This document shows positions 18,701 to 26,741 of a stretch of 64,000 nucleotides of DNA, one piece after another. Source of the stretch: Saccharothrix longispora (GTDB taxonomy: Bacteria > Actinomycetota > Actinomycetes > Mycobacteriales > Pseudonocardiaceae); NCBI RefSeq assembly GCF_030852425.1, contig NZ_NSDM01000001.1:1043758-1107757 (forward strand), written 5' to 3'. Both the position numbers and the translations under genes were made by a program. The notes beneath the pieces were generated by a model. It did not search any database and was not told the origin of the DNA. It saw nothing but the letters and a program-made list of their open reading frames with translations. Each line of letters opens with the position of its first letter. The stretch's first letter is position 1.

Positions 18701-20112
18701 TGGTGGGGGAGGTGGACGGTGAAGGTGGTCGAGCCGGGGTTGCTGGACAGGGAGACGGTGCCGCCGTGCGCCACCACCAGCGAGCGGACCACGGCCAGGC
18801 CCAGGCCGCTGCCGCCCCGGTCGCGGGTGCGGGAGTCGTCGACCCGGTAGAAGCGGTCGAAGATGCGGGCCTGGTCGCCCCGCGGGATGCCGGGGCCCGA
18901 GTCGGCCACCCGGATCACCACGGCGCGCGGGGTGGTCGAGACCGACAGCGCCACGGCGGTGCCCGGCGGCGTGTGCACGGCGGCGTTCGTGAGCAGGTTG
19001 TCCACCACCTGGCGCAGGCGCATCGGGTCGAACGCGAGCGGCACGGGGCCGGGCGGCAGGGACAGGCTCAGCGGGTGCGCCGGGCGGGCCGCCCGGAACG
19101 CGTCCGCCGCCTCGCGCGCCAGCGCCGCCACGTCGCCGTCGGTCACCCGCAGCGACGTCTCCACCTCGGCCGAGTCGAGCCGCGCGAGCAGCAGCAGGTC
19201 GTCCAGCAGCACGCTCATCCGCGCCGCCTCCGACCGCAGCTTCTCCAGGTGCGCCTCGCGCTCGCCGGGCTCGTTGGCCGCCGCGTACCGGAACAGGTCG
19301 GCGTACCCGCGGATCGAGGTCAACGGGGTGCGCAGCTCGTGCGAGGCGTCCGCGATGAACCGCCGCAACCGCTGCTCCGCGACCGTCCGGGCGGCCAGGG
19401 ACGCGTCGATGTGCTCCAGCATCGTGTTGAACGCCGACCGCAGCTCCTCCACCTCCGCACCGCCGTCGCCGCCCTCCGCGCGCACCGCCAGCCGCGCCGA
19501 GTCGGTCAGGTCGTGCGAGGTGATGTCGTGCGCCGTGCGCGCCATGTCGCTCAACGGCTGCAACCCGCGCCGCAGCACGGCCCGCCCGATCACCACGAAC
19601 GCGATCAGCGCCAGCAGGAACGCCGCCACCTCCACCAGCACGAGCTGCCGCACGGTGGTCGTCATGTCGTTCATCGGGGCCGCGCTGACGATGACCACGC
19701 CGTCCGCGATCTGGCAGCCGCGCAGCCGGTAGGCGCCCAGGCCCTCCAGGTACTCGGTACCGTACGAGGGCTCCTCGCCGCCCATGACCCGCAGCGCCAC
19801 CTCGGCGAACGGGGCGGAGTCGTCCGGCAGGCCCTCGGGGTTCACCGGCCGCGCCTGGCCGTCGCGCACCTCGTACAGCGCCGAGTACCAGCCGTAGCCG
19901 GAGCTCTTGAGGCCGTTGTTGCGGTCGTACTCCTTCTTGAGCGACACCTGCGTGGTGGCCATCTGGTCGTCCATGCGGCGGGCCAGGAACTCCTCCATGC
20001 TCGTGGCCATCACCGTGCCGACGACCGCGAACACGGCGAGCGCCAGCGCGCCCAGGCCCAGCGCGAGCCGCGTGCCCAGGCGCGTGCGCTTCCACCGCGA
20101 GCGGAACGTCAC
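18649..20112 (-). CDS. Sensor histidine kinase
   Basis: 487 aa. Membrane helices at about 13-35 and 157-177 flank an extracytoplasmic sensor region. A HAMP segment follows, then the dimerisation/phosphoacceptor domain with His258 in ADASHELRTPLTSIRG. The ATPase domain shows the N box (VVDNLLTNAAVHT), G1 (VADSGPGIP), F box (IFDRFYRVD) and G2 (GGSGLGLAVV). The GTG start overlaps the response-regulator stop by 4 bases. The last 17 residues or so, after TFTVHLP, are Pro/Ser/Gly-rich and are encoded by the 22-bp repeat array. The signal sensed is unknown. Confidence 0.92.
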   Translation of the reverse strand: MTFRSRWKRTRLGTRLALGLGALALAVFAVVGTVMATSMEEFLARRMDDQMATTQVSLKKEYDRNNGLKSSGYGWYSALYEVRDGQARPVNPEGLPDDSAPFAEVALRVMGGEEPSYGTEYLEGLGAYRLRGCQIADGVVIVSAAPMNDMTTTVRQLVLVEVAAFLLALIAFVVIGRAVLRRGLQPLSDMARTAHDITSHDLTDSARLAVRAEGGDGGAEVEELRSAFNTMLEHIDASLAARTVAEQRLRRFIADASHELRTPLTSIRGYADLFRYAAANEPGEREAHLEKLRSEAARMSVLLDDLLLLARLDSAEVETSLRVTDGDVAALAREAADAFRAARPAHPLSLSLPPGPVPLAFDPMRLRQVVDNLLTNAAVHTPPGTAVALSVSTTPRAVVIRVADSGPGIPRGDQARIFDRFYRVDDSRTRDRGGSGLGLAVVRSLVVAHGGTVSLSSNPGSTTFTVHLPHHPGSPTPGSRESTPRDR

Positions 20113-20828
20113 TCCGCGGCTCGTCGCAGCACGTACCCGACGCCGCGGACGGTGTGGATGAGCGGTTCGCCGCTGCCGTCGTCCAGCTTGCGCCGCAGGT
20201 GCGAGACGACCAGTTCGACCACGTTGGACCGGCCGCCGAAGTCGTACTCCCACACGTGGTCGAGGATCTGCGCCTTCGTCAGCACGGCGGGCGAGCGGCG
20301 CATCAGGTAGCGCAGCAGCTCGTACTCGGTGGGCGTGAGCGTGACGAGCCGGCCGCCGCGGCGCACCTCGCGGGTGTCCTCGTCCAGGGCGAGGTCCGCC
20401 ACCTTCAGCACGGACCGCTTCCACGTCGGCCCCGTCGACCGCCGCAGCACGGCCCGCAGCCGCGCCATGAGCTCCTCCACCGAGAACGGCTTGACCAGGT
20501 AGTCGTCGCCGCCGCGGGTGAGGCCCGCGACCCGGTCCGCGGTGCCGTCGCGCGCGGTGAGGAACACCACGGGCACCATCGCGCCCGCCGACCGCAGCCG
20601 GTCCAGCACGGTGAAGCCGTCGACATCGGGCAGCATCAGGTCGAGCACCACGATGTCCGGGTGGAAGTCGGCGGCCGTGCTGAGCGCCGCCTCGCCGCTG
20701 CCCGCCGTCGCGGCCTGCCACCCCTCGTACCGCGCGACCGTCGCCACCAGGTCGGCGATGTGGGGTTCGTCGTCCACCACGAGCAGTCGAACCGGATTGC
20801 CCTTGTCCACGTGCCCATGGTGCGGCAC
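20109..20828 (-). CDS. OmpR-family response regulator
   Basis: 239 aa. The receiver domain starts at VRLLVVDDEP; the phosphorylated residue is Asp63 (IVVLDLMLPDVDGF) and the conserved Lys113 is in DDYLVKPF. The C-terminal winged helix ends with HTVRGVGYVLR, typical of the OmpR/PhoB class and close to actinobacterial TrcR/MprA types. It is cotranscribed with the histidine kinase downstream (4-bp overlap). The start is either 20828 or the internal GTG a few codons on. Confidence 0.93.
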   Translation of the reverse strand: MPHHGHVDKGNPVRLLVVDDEPHIADLVATVARYEGWQAATAGSGEAALSTAADFHPDIVVLDLMLPDVDGFTVLDRLRSAGAMVPVVFLTARDGTADRVAGLTRGGDDYLVKPFSVEELMARLRAVLRRSTGPTWKRSVLKVADLALDEDTREVRRGGRLVTLTPTEYELLRYLMRRSPAVLTKAQILDHVWEYDFGGRSNVVELVVSHLRRKLDDGSGEPLIHTVRGVGYVLRRAAE

Positions 20829-20975
20829 CGCCGCGGGGGCGGGCGAGGCGATCCGTCGCCGCTGGGCGGATCAACAGCGTTTCGACAGGTCCGCGACAGC
20901 CCCGGCTCGGCTTCGCGCAGCAGGCTCGACCGCGGACCAACCCGAGGAGCTCGTCCGGGACGACCACCGACGAGG

Positions 20976-21292
20976 TGCCGGCTGGACCGGGGCGAACTCG
21001 ACCCGGCGGACGTCAGCGCCGACCCGGCCCACGTGCCGGACCTGTGCGCGCACTACGAGCGGGCCACCGGCGGCGCGTTCAGCGCCCGCGTCCCCGGCCG
21101 TCCCTCGACCCGTGCGCCGTGGTCAAGGGCTGGGCCGTGCGGCGCGCCGCCGACCTGCTCGCGGGGGCGGGCGCGACCGGCTTCGCGGTCAACGCGGGCG
21201 GCGACGTCGCCACCGCCGGCGGCCCGTGGCGCGTCGGCCTGCGCCACCCGCTGGACCCGACCGCCTTCAGCGCCGTCCTCGCACACCGGGAC
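20976..21292 (+). pseudogene. Decayed apbE (FAD:protein FMN transferase) fragment
   Basis: Two reading frames carry consecutive pieces of an ApbE-like protein. The first (20976 to about 21100) reads CRLDRGELDPADVSADPAHV then PDLCAHYERATGGAFSARVPG. The second, shifted by one base, reads SLDPCAVVKGWAVRRAADLL then NAGGDVATAGGPWRVGLRHP. Together they span only the middle of ApbE; the flavin-binding N-terminus and the C-terminus are missing and the frameshift is near 21100. Family knowledge: ApbE attaches FMN to proteins. This copy cannot be functional. Confidence 0.75.
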
Positions 21293-21450
21293 CGCCGGTC
21301 GTCGCCTGACGCGCCCCGTCGGTCCACAAAGGTGGGCCGCCTGTGACCGGTCGCGTGCGCCCTGCTACGGTTCCGCCACGGGTTTCCCGCTCCACGGCAG
21401 GTCAGCCGGATTTCGCGCTCGGGGCGTGCTCCAGTGCGGACCACGTGGAG

Positions 21451-21502
21451 AGCCGGCCTCGGTCGCACGCATTCGGGAACGTGCGTGCCGAGGCCGGCTT
21501 TT
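21451..21502 (+). terminator. Strong terminator with T-run
   Basis: The outer stem AGCCGGCCTCGG (21451-21462) pairs with CCGAGGCCGGCT (21488-21499), with an inner 7-bp stem (GCACGCA/TGCGTGC), followed by TTTT. The T-run is on the plus strand, as expected for a transcript coming through the apbE remnant. It also lies 3 bases beyond the minus-strand ADP-ribosylglycohydrolase stop, so it may act both ways. Confidence 0.8.
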
Positions 21503-21504
21503 CC

Positions 21505-22545
21505 TTACGCGTACCGGCTGTGGTCGAAGTCCAGACCGGTCACCGAGCGCCCCAGGTCCGACCCCAGTTGGGTGAGCAGGTCCACCAGTTCGAGGCCGGC
21601 CAGCCAGTCGCGCGGCAGCGCGGCGGTGCCGTGCAGCGCGCCCAGGATGTTGCCGGTCAGCGCCGCCGTCGCGTCGCTGCCGCCGGAGTGGTTGGCCGCC
21701 GCGCGCAGGGCGTCCACGAAGTGCGCCCGCTTCGGGTACACCAGCACCGTGTGCACGGCGATGGCCAGCGCCTCGGGGCCGGTCCAGCCGCTGCCGAGCC
21801 GGTCGACGCGCACCGACTCGAAGCCCAGCGCCCGGTGCTCCTCGGCGAACACCACGGCCCGGTTGAGCGTGTTCGCGGTGTACGGGTCGTCGCGCAGCAC
21901 CCGGCCGATGACCTGGTCCACGGCCTCCCGGAACGGCCTCCCGCGCACCGCGAGCAGGTGGATGAGCAGCGCGAACGCCCCGCCGGACACCCAGCCGCCG
22001 GTGCCGCCGTGGGTGAGCGCGGCGAACCGGCAGCCCAGGTCGTAGGCGATCTCGGCGCTCGGCGCGAACCCGGCGGGCGCGGTGCGCGTCACGCCGTTGC
22101 AGCCGGACGACTCGTTGTGCGGCTCCTCCGGCGTGGGCGGCGTGTCGGCGGCGAGCGCGCGCAGGCACGTCAGGCCGGGGGACCGGCTGGAGTACAGCCG
22201 CTCGTCGCCGATCAGCCCCGTCGTGCCGGGCTCGGGCGCGGCGAACTGCTGGGTCAGCAGCCACCGGCGGTAGCTGTGCCACACGGTCTCGATCGGCTCC
22301 CACTCGCCGGTCGCCCGCCCGCGCACCCACGCCCGCAGGTAGCCGTCCGCGGTGAACAGCGTGAGCTGCGTGTCGTCGGTGACCAGGGCGGGCCTCGGCG
22401 GTTCGAGCACGCCCTCCGGCCCGTGGTCGCGCTGGATGTCCGTCCAGCCCAGGTACTGGACGGGCGCGCCCAGGGCGTCGCCCAGCGCACCGCCCAGCAG
22501 GCAGGCGGCGCCCCGGTCGACCACGCTCATCGCCTCGCGCGGCAC
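21505..22545 (-). CDS. ADP-ribosylglycohydrolase family protein
   Basis: 346 aa from the GTG at 22545, which has GGAGGG just upstream; the in-frame ATG 15 bases later has a poorer site. Family motifs: GGALGDALGAPVQ near the N-terminus, the metal-binding LVTDDTQLTLFTADGYL, GCNGVTRTAPAGF, HGGTGGWVSGGAFALL and the C-terminal GGSDATAALTGNILGALHG. The DraG/ARH family removes ADP-ribose from proteins, nucleic acids or small molecules with Mg2+/Mn2+ as cofactor. No ADP-ribosyltransferase is seen nearby, so the partner is unknown. Divergent from the SARP gene. Cytoplasmic. Confidence 0.88.
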   Translation of the reverse strand: MPREAMSVVDRGAACLLGGALGDALGAPVQYLGWTDIQRDHGPEGVLEPPRPALVTDDTQLTLFTADGYLRAWVRGRATGEWEPIETVWHSYRRWLLTQQFAAPEPGTTGLIGDERLYSSRSPGLTCLRALAADTPPTPEEPHNESSGCNGVTRTAPAGFAPSAEIAYDLGCRFAALTHGGTGGWVSGGAFALLIHLLAVRGRPFREAVDQVIGRVLRDDPYTANTLNRAVVFAEEHRALGFESVRVDRLGSGWTGPEALAIAVHTVLVYPKRAHFVDALRAAANHSGGSDATAALTGNILGALHGTAALPRDWLAGLELVDLLTQLGSDLGRSVTGLDFDHSRYA

Positions 22546-22625
22546 TTGCCCTCCTGCACTCGCCCGAACCCGACCGGTGTCCCGGACTTCGGCCGGGACT
22601 GTCGGGGCCAGAACCCTAGCCGTCG

Positions 22626-22637
22626 CGGTCGCGACCG
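22626..22637. promoter_or_regulatory. 12-bp palindrome in the divergent promoter of the SARP gene
   Basis: CGGTCGCGACCG, a perfect palindrome between the ADP-ribosylglycohydrolase start (22545) and the SARP start (22763). It keeps the outer GGTC/GACC of a dre site but not its TA centre, so a link to DasR is weak. Confidence 0.25.
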
Positions 22638-22762
22638 GATCACGGGAGCACGCTAGTTGAGCACGCAACATCTACTCGCAGGTATCCACCGGGTGCCGGG
22701 ACGCACCTGATCCAGTGACCGAGCCGTGAGCCAGTGGCGATCAGCGCGAGGCGGGGAGGGGC

Positions 22763-25555
22763 ATGGCCGACCGGGGCAGGAACGGGTTGGAGTTCGGCGT
22801 CCTCGGGCCGTTGCAGGTGCTCGCGGACGGCCGGCCGGTCGTCATCGGCCGCAAGGGGATGCGGGGCCTGCTGGCCATGCTGGTGCTGCGGGCCAACCGG
22901 GTGGTCCCGATCGACGAGATCGTGGACAGCCTGTGGGTGGACGACCCGCCGGCCACCGCCCGGACCATCGTGCACGGGTACGTGTCGCGGCTGCGGCGGA
23001 TGCTGGGGCAGGCCGACCCGACCGGTTCGGCGCGCATCCTGACCACCCCGCCCGGCTACCAGCTGGCGGTCGACCCGTGGCGGCTGGACTTCCACCGGGC
23101 GCGGCAGCTGGTGTCGTCGGCCCGCGGGAAGCCCGCGCCGATCCGGGCGCGGCTGCTGCGCGAGTCGCTGGGGCTGTGGCGGGGGCCGGTGCTGGCGGAC
23201 GTGCCGGGCGAGCCGGTCACCACCGACCTGGAGGAGCTGCGGCTGGCCGCCGTCGAGGAGCGCGTCGAGGCCGAGCTGGAGCTGGGCCGCCACCTGGAGC
23301 TGGTGGGCGAGCTGCGGCAGCTGGTCACCGAGCACCCGTTCCGGGAGCGGCTGGTCGACCACATGGTGCGGGCCCTGTACCGGTCGGGGCAGCGGGCCGA
23401 CGCGCTGGAGGCGTACCAGCGGTTCCACCGGCGCGTGGTGGACGAGCTGGGCATCGACCCCGGTCCCGGCCTGCGGCTGCTGCACGAGCAGGTGCTGCGC
23501 GACGACCCGTCCCTCAGCTCGCCGGGCGTCGTCGAGCAGGTCGTGCCGCCGCGCCCCGGCGTGGTCGTGCCCGCGCAGCTGCCCGCCGCGGCCACCGGGT
23601 TCATCGGCCGCGACGAGGAGCTGGCCTGGCTGGACCGGCTGTGCGACGCGCGCGACCCGGCGGCGACCACGATCGCGGTGGTCAACGGCGCGCCGGGCAT
23701 CGGCAAGAGCGAGCTGGCCGTGACGTGGGGGCACCGCCGGGCCGGTCAGTTCCCCGACGGGCTGCTGTTCGCCCCGCTCAACGGGTTCGCCCCGGACCGG
23801 GAGCCGGTGGAGCCGCCCGAGGTGCTGGCCCGGTTCCTGCTGGCGCTGGGCGTGCCCGCGGACGGCGTGCCGCGCGACCTGGGCGACCGGGTCGGCCTGT
23901 ACCGGTCGGTGCTGGCCGGGCGGCGCGTGCTGGTGGTGCTGGACGACGCCTGGGACCCGGAGCACGTGCGGATGCTGCTGCCGCCCGGCGCCGGGTCGGT
24001 CGTGCTGGTCACGTCGCGCCGCCGGCTGGAGTCGCTGGTGGTCAGCAACGGCGCCCGGATGCTGACGCTGGACACGCTGACCGAGGCCGAGTCGGTGCGG
24101 CTGGTGGACGAGGTGGTCGGCAAGCCGGTGTCCGACCAGGAGCCCGTGGCCGCCCGGATGCTGGTCGAGCTGTGCGGCAACCTGCCGCTGGCCCTGCGGA
24201 TCTCGGCGGCTAAGCTGATGTTCAGTCCGGAGTGGACGGTCGAGGACCTGGTCGCGCGGCTGTCCGACGACGACTCGCGGTTGCGGACCCTGGACCTGGC
24301 CGACAGCGGTGTCGGGGTGGGGCGCGCGCTCGCCGTGTCGTACCGCAACCTGCCACCGGAGCTGGCGGAGGCGTTCCGGGCGGCCGGGGTGGTGCCGGGC
24401 CGCTGGGTGGGCCCGCACGCCATCGCCGCCGTGTGCGGCGTCGACCTGGGCACGGCCGCCGGGCTGCTCGCGGACCTCGCCGACGCGCACCTCGTCGTCG
24501 AGCAGTGGCGTGGCGGGTTCGTGCTGCACGACCTGGTGCGCCTGTACGCCCGCGAGGTGCTGGGGGAGCACGAGCGCGACGGCGCGCTGCGCCGCCTGAT
24601 GGAGCACTACCTGGCGGCGTGCGACCACGCCCGGCGGCTCATCCGGCCCGTGTCGGACGGGCTGGACTTCGCCGGCTCCACGTCGGCGCGGCCCGCCACC
24701 GCGGCGCAGGCGCTGTCGTGGTTCGACGAGGAGTGGGCCAACCTCACCGCCCTGGTGCACGCGGGCGCCGAAGCCGGCTTGCACGAACAGGTGTGGCAGC
24801 TCGTGCGGCTCGTGCACACCTACTGCGTGACCAGGCTCGTCGGCCGCCAGTGGCGCGCCGTCGCCGAACTCGGCCTCGCCTCCGCGCGGGTGGTCGGCGA
24901 CCGGCGCGGCGAGCTGCTCGTGCTGCACGCCGCCCAGGACGTCGACAACCGCACCGGGACGCCGCGCGGCGGCCTGGAGCGGGCCGAGTCCGCGCACCGC
25001 CTCGCCGTCGAGCTGGGCGACCCGCGCCACCTGGTGATGGCGCTGGACAAGCTGGCGCTCGCGCTGCGGGCGGAGGGGCGTGCGACCGAGGCCCTGCGGC
25101 GCCACCGGGAGGCCGTCGAGACGGCCCGCCGCGAGGGCGACGCGGTCAACGAGGCCACCGCGCTCAACAACCTCGCGCAGACCGAGCAGCGGCTGGGCCG
25201 GTACGACACCGCCGCCGAGCACCAGGTGCAGGCGGTGGAGCTGTACCACCGCAACGGCGACGAGCGCGCCTACGCGGTCGCGGTGAACAACCTCGCCGAG
25301 CTGTACGCCGAGCTGGGGCTGATCGCCGACGCCGAGGAGCACGCCCGGCAGGGGGTCGAGCTGGCCCGCGGCGGGTCCATGCAGTTCGAGGAGGCGTTCG
25401 GCCGCCAGGTGCTCGGGTCCGTGCTGGCCAAGCGGGGCGAACGCGTCGCGGCGCAAGCGGAGCTCGCGGAATCGCTTCGGCTGTTCGAACGCCTCGGCTC
25501 ACCCCGGGCGATGTTGGTCCGAACGGCGCTTGAAGCGTTGACCACCGGGGTTTAG
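22763..25555 (+). CDS. AfsR/SARP family transcriptional regulator
   Basis: 930 aa with the full AfsR layout. A winged-helix DNA-binding domain (about 5-100; VLGPLQVLADGRPVVIG, GYVSRLRRML) is followed by the bacterial transcriptional activator domain (105-250). The NB-ARC ATPase has Walker A VNGAPGIGKSELA (about 307-319), Walker B RVLVVLDDAWD and the motif GNLPLALRI. C-terminal TPR repeats run from about 690 to 925 (EATALNNLAQTEQRLGRYD; VAVNNLAELYAELGLI). Such regulators activate antibiotic or morphological genes. No biosynthetic cluster is in the window, so its targets are elsewhere or global. ATG start with GGGGAGGGG upstream. Confidence 0.92.
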   Translation: MADRGRNGLEFGVLGPLQVLADGRPVVIGRKGMRGLLAMLVLRANRVVPIDEIVDSLWVDDPPATARTIVHGYVSRLRRMLGQADPTGSARILTTPPGYQLAVDPWRLDFHRARQLVSSARGKPAPIRARLLRESLGLWRGPVLADVPGEPVTTDLEELRLAAVEERVEAELELGRHLELVGELRQLVTEHPFRERLVDHMVRALYRSGQRADALEAYQRFHRRVVDELGIDPGPGLRLLHEQVLRDDPSLSSPGVVEQVVPPRPGVVVPAQLPAAATGFIGRDEELAWLDRLCDARDPAATTIAVVNGAPGIGKSELAVTWGHRRAGQFPDGLLFAPLNGFAPDREPVEPPEVLARFLLALGVPADGVPRDLGDRVGLYRSVLAGRRVLVVLDDAWDPEHVRMLLPPGAGSVVLVTSRRRLESLVVSNGARMLTLDTLTEAESVRLVDEVVGKPVSDQEPVAARMLVELCGNLPLALRISAAKLMFSPEWTVEDLVARLSDDDSRLRTLDLADSGVGVGRALAVSYRNLPPELAEAFRAAGVVPGRWVGPHAIAAVCGVDLGTAAGLLADLADAHLVVEQWRGGFVLHDLVRLYAREVLGEHERDGALRRLMEHYLAACDHARRLIRPVSDGLDFAGSTSARPATAAQALSWFDEEWANLTALVHAGAEAGLHEQVWQLVRLVHTYCVTRLVGRQWRAVAELGLASARVVGDRRGELLVLHAAQDVDNRTGTPRGGLERAESAHRLAVELGDPRHLVMALDKLALALRAEGRATEALRRHREAVETARREGDAVNEATALNNLAQTEQRLGRYDTAAEHQVQAVELYHRNGDERAYAVAVNNLAELYAELGLIADAEEHARQGVELARGGSMQFEEAFGRQVLGSVLAKRGERVAAQAELAESLRLFERLGSPRAMLVRTALEALTTGV

Positions 25556-25574
25556 TCGGTGTTTAGCACGATGC

Positions 25575-25613
25575 GGCCCGATCGTGGGAACTTTGAACAG
25601 CGCTGATCGGGCC
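25575..25613. terminator. Possible terminator downstream of the SARP gene
   Basis: A 9-bp inverted repeat, GGCCCGATC (25575-25583) and GATCGGGCC (25605-25613), with a 21-base loop, about 20 bases beyond the SARP stop codon and facing the convergent esterase gene. The long loop makes it uncertain. Confidence 0.4.
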
Positions 25614-25728
25614 AGTCGTGTCAGCGCACGGGTGGCTCTTGGGAGGGGGAACCCAGGGGGGACGGCCACCCGACCCCGGCTGGGGCGGCGTTCGGGGGAG
25701 AGCGCCGGCCCAGCCGGTGGTGCGCCGG

Positions 25729-26502
25729 CTAGCGGTGGTCCGCGTGGACCGGGGTCAGCTCCGGGCGCTTCGGGGCCAGGCCGTCGCCCATCGACCCGCC
25801 GCGCAGCTGCCGCCCGATCCACGGCACCACGTGCTCCCGCGCCCACTTCAGGTCCTGCCGGCGCTGGGTCATCCAGGCCTCGCCCGCCAACGGCGGCCAC
25901 GCGGCGTTCCACTTGTCCTCGGGCGTGAGGCCCAGCACCTCGGCGGCCCGCAGCGCCACCCGGCGATGACCTTCCGGGGACAGGTGCAGCCGGTCCTCGC
26001 TCCACGCGCGCCGGTCGTGCAGGACGGTCATCGACCACAGGTCGACCACCCGGCAGTGGTACCGGTCGGCCACCGACCACAGGTGGCTGTTGTAGATCGC
26101 GATCTTGCCGCGCAGCGAGCGCAGCAGCGGCGTGTGCTTCGTGTCGAAACCGGTGAAGATGAGCACCTCGGCACCCGCGGCGCGCAGGTCGGCGACCGCG
26201 ATCTCGTAGACCTCGGCCACCGCGTCCGGGTCGCTGCCGGGCACCATGATGTCGTTGCCGCCCCCGCAGAACGTCACCAGCTTCGGCTTGAGCGCCACCG
26301 CGAGCGGGATCTGCTCGTCGACGATCTCCTGGAGCATCTTGCCGCGGATCGCCAGGTTGGCGTAGCGGAAATCCCGCCGGTGGGCGGAGATCATCGCGGC
26401 CAGGCGGTCCGCCCACCCCGCGTACGTGCCGTTCGGCGTCGGGTCGTCCATGCCCTCGGTGAAGCTGTCGCCCACGGCGACGAGGCTGTCCAGGTCCTGC
26501 AT
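25729..26502 (-). CDS. SGNH/GDSL hydrolase (esterase/lipase family)
   Basis: 257 aa from the ATG at 26502 (GGGGAGG upstream). The four SGNH blocks are present: Ser13 in AVGDSFTEGMDD, Gly54 in ANLAIRGKM, Asn83 in FCGGGNDIM and the Asp170/His173 pair in SEDRLHLSPEGH. The family hydrolyses esters of lipids or acylated sugars. No signal peptide, so it is probably intracellular. A 19-bp palindrome and a dre-like sequence lie 80-125 bp upstream, which hints at regulation with the sugar genes. Confidence 0.9.
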   Translation of the reverse strand: MQDLDSLVAVGDSFTEGMDDPTPNGTYAGWADRLAAMISAHRRDFRYANLAIRGKMLQEIVDEQIPLAVALKPKLVTFCGGGNDIMVPGSDPDAVAEVYEIAVADLRAAGAEVLIFTGFDTKHTPLLRSLRGKIAIYNSHLWSVADRYHCRVVDLWSMTVLHDRRAWSEDRLHLSPEGHRRVALRAAEVLGLTPEDKWNAAWPPLAGEAWMTQRRQDLKWAREHVVPWIGRQLRGGSMGDGLAPKRPELTPVHADHR

Positions 26503-26581
26503 CGTGCCTCCCCTTCGCGCGGCACCCCCATGACCGCGCACGACAGCATGCAACGCCATCCCGCTCCCGCGCCACCAGCGG

Positions 26582-26600
26582 TTGGTGACCCTGTCACCAA
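26582..26600. promoter_or_regulatory. 19-bp palindromic operator candidate upstream of the SGNH gene
   Basis: Arms TTGGTGAC (26582-26589) and GTCACCAA (26593-26600) are perfect inverted repeats with a 3-base spacer, 80 bp before the esterase start. The geometry suits a dimeric repressor. The protein that binds is unknown. Confidence 0.5.
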
Positions 26601-26610
26601 AGCGTCACCC

Positions 26611-26626
26611 AACGGTGTGGACCAGT
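26611..26626 (-). promoter_or_regulatory. Degenerate dre-like (DasR) site
   Basis: On the minus strand this reads ACTGGTCCACACCGTT, matching 12 of 16 positions of the DasR operator ACTGGTCTAGACCACT. It lies in the 239-bp gap between the BadF-type kinase and the SGNH gene. Weaker than the sites at 44001, 46661 and 51132. Confidence 0.35.
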
Positions 26627-26741
26627 GTCGGCAATGGGTGATTCACCAGGTTCAGGACCCGTCGGGTGCGTCGCAGATCACGCCGAGGAGGGGACCGGTG
26701 CGCGAGGCCGGCCGCCGCCGGACGACCCCGCGCCCCGGGGC

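Noticed and set aside
18649..20967. 772-aa version of the histidine kinase beginning at 20967
   Set aside because: The upstream part is antisense or out-of-frame to the response regulator. The GTG at 20112, overlapping the regulator stop, is the natural start.
20829..21450. Intact ApbE or a new small gene upstream of the response regulator
   Set aside because: The recognisable ApbE pieces are in different frames and both ends are missing, so no intact product is possible.
22640..25456. 938-aa minus-strand frame opposite the SARP gene
   Set aside because: Histidine/glutamine/arginine-rich shadow; the plus-strand protein has complete SARP, NB-ARC and TPR domains.
22763..26502. Secondary-metabolite gene cluster around the SARP gene
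   Set aside because: No polyketide synthase, NRPS, terpene or RiPP enzymes are found in the neighbourhood; only an esterase and an ADP-ribosylglycohydrolase flank it.
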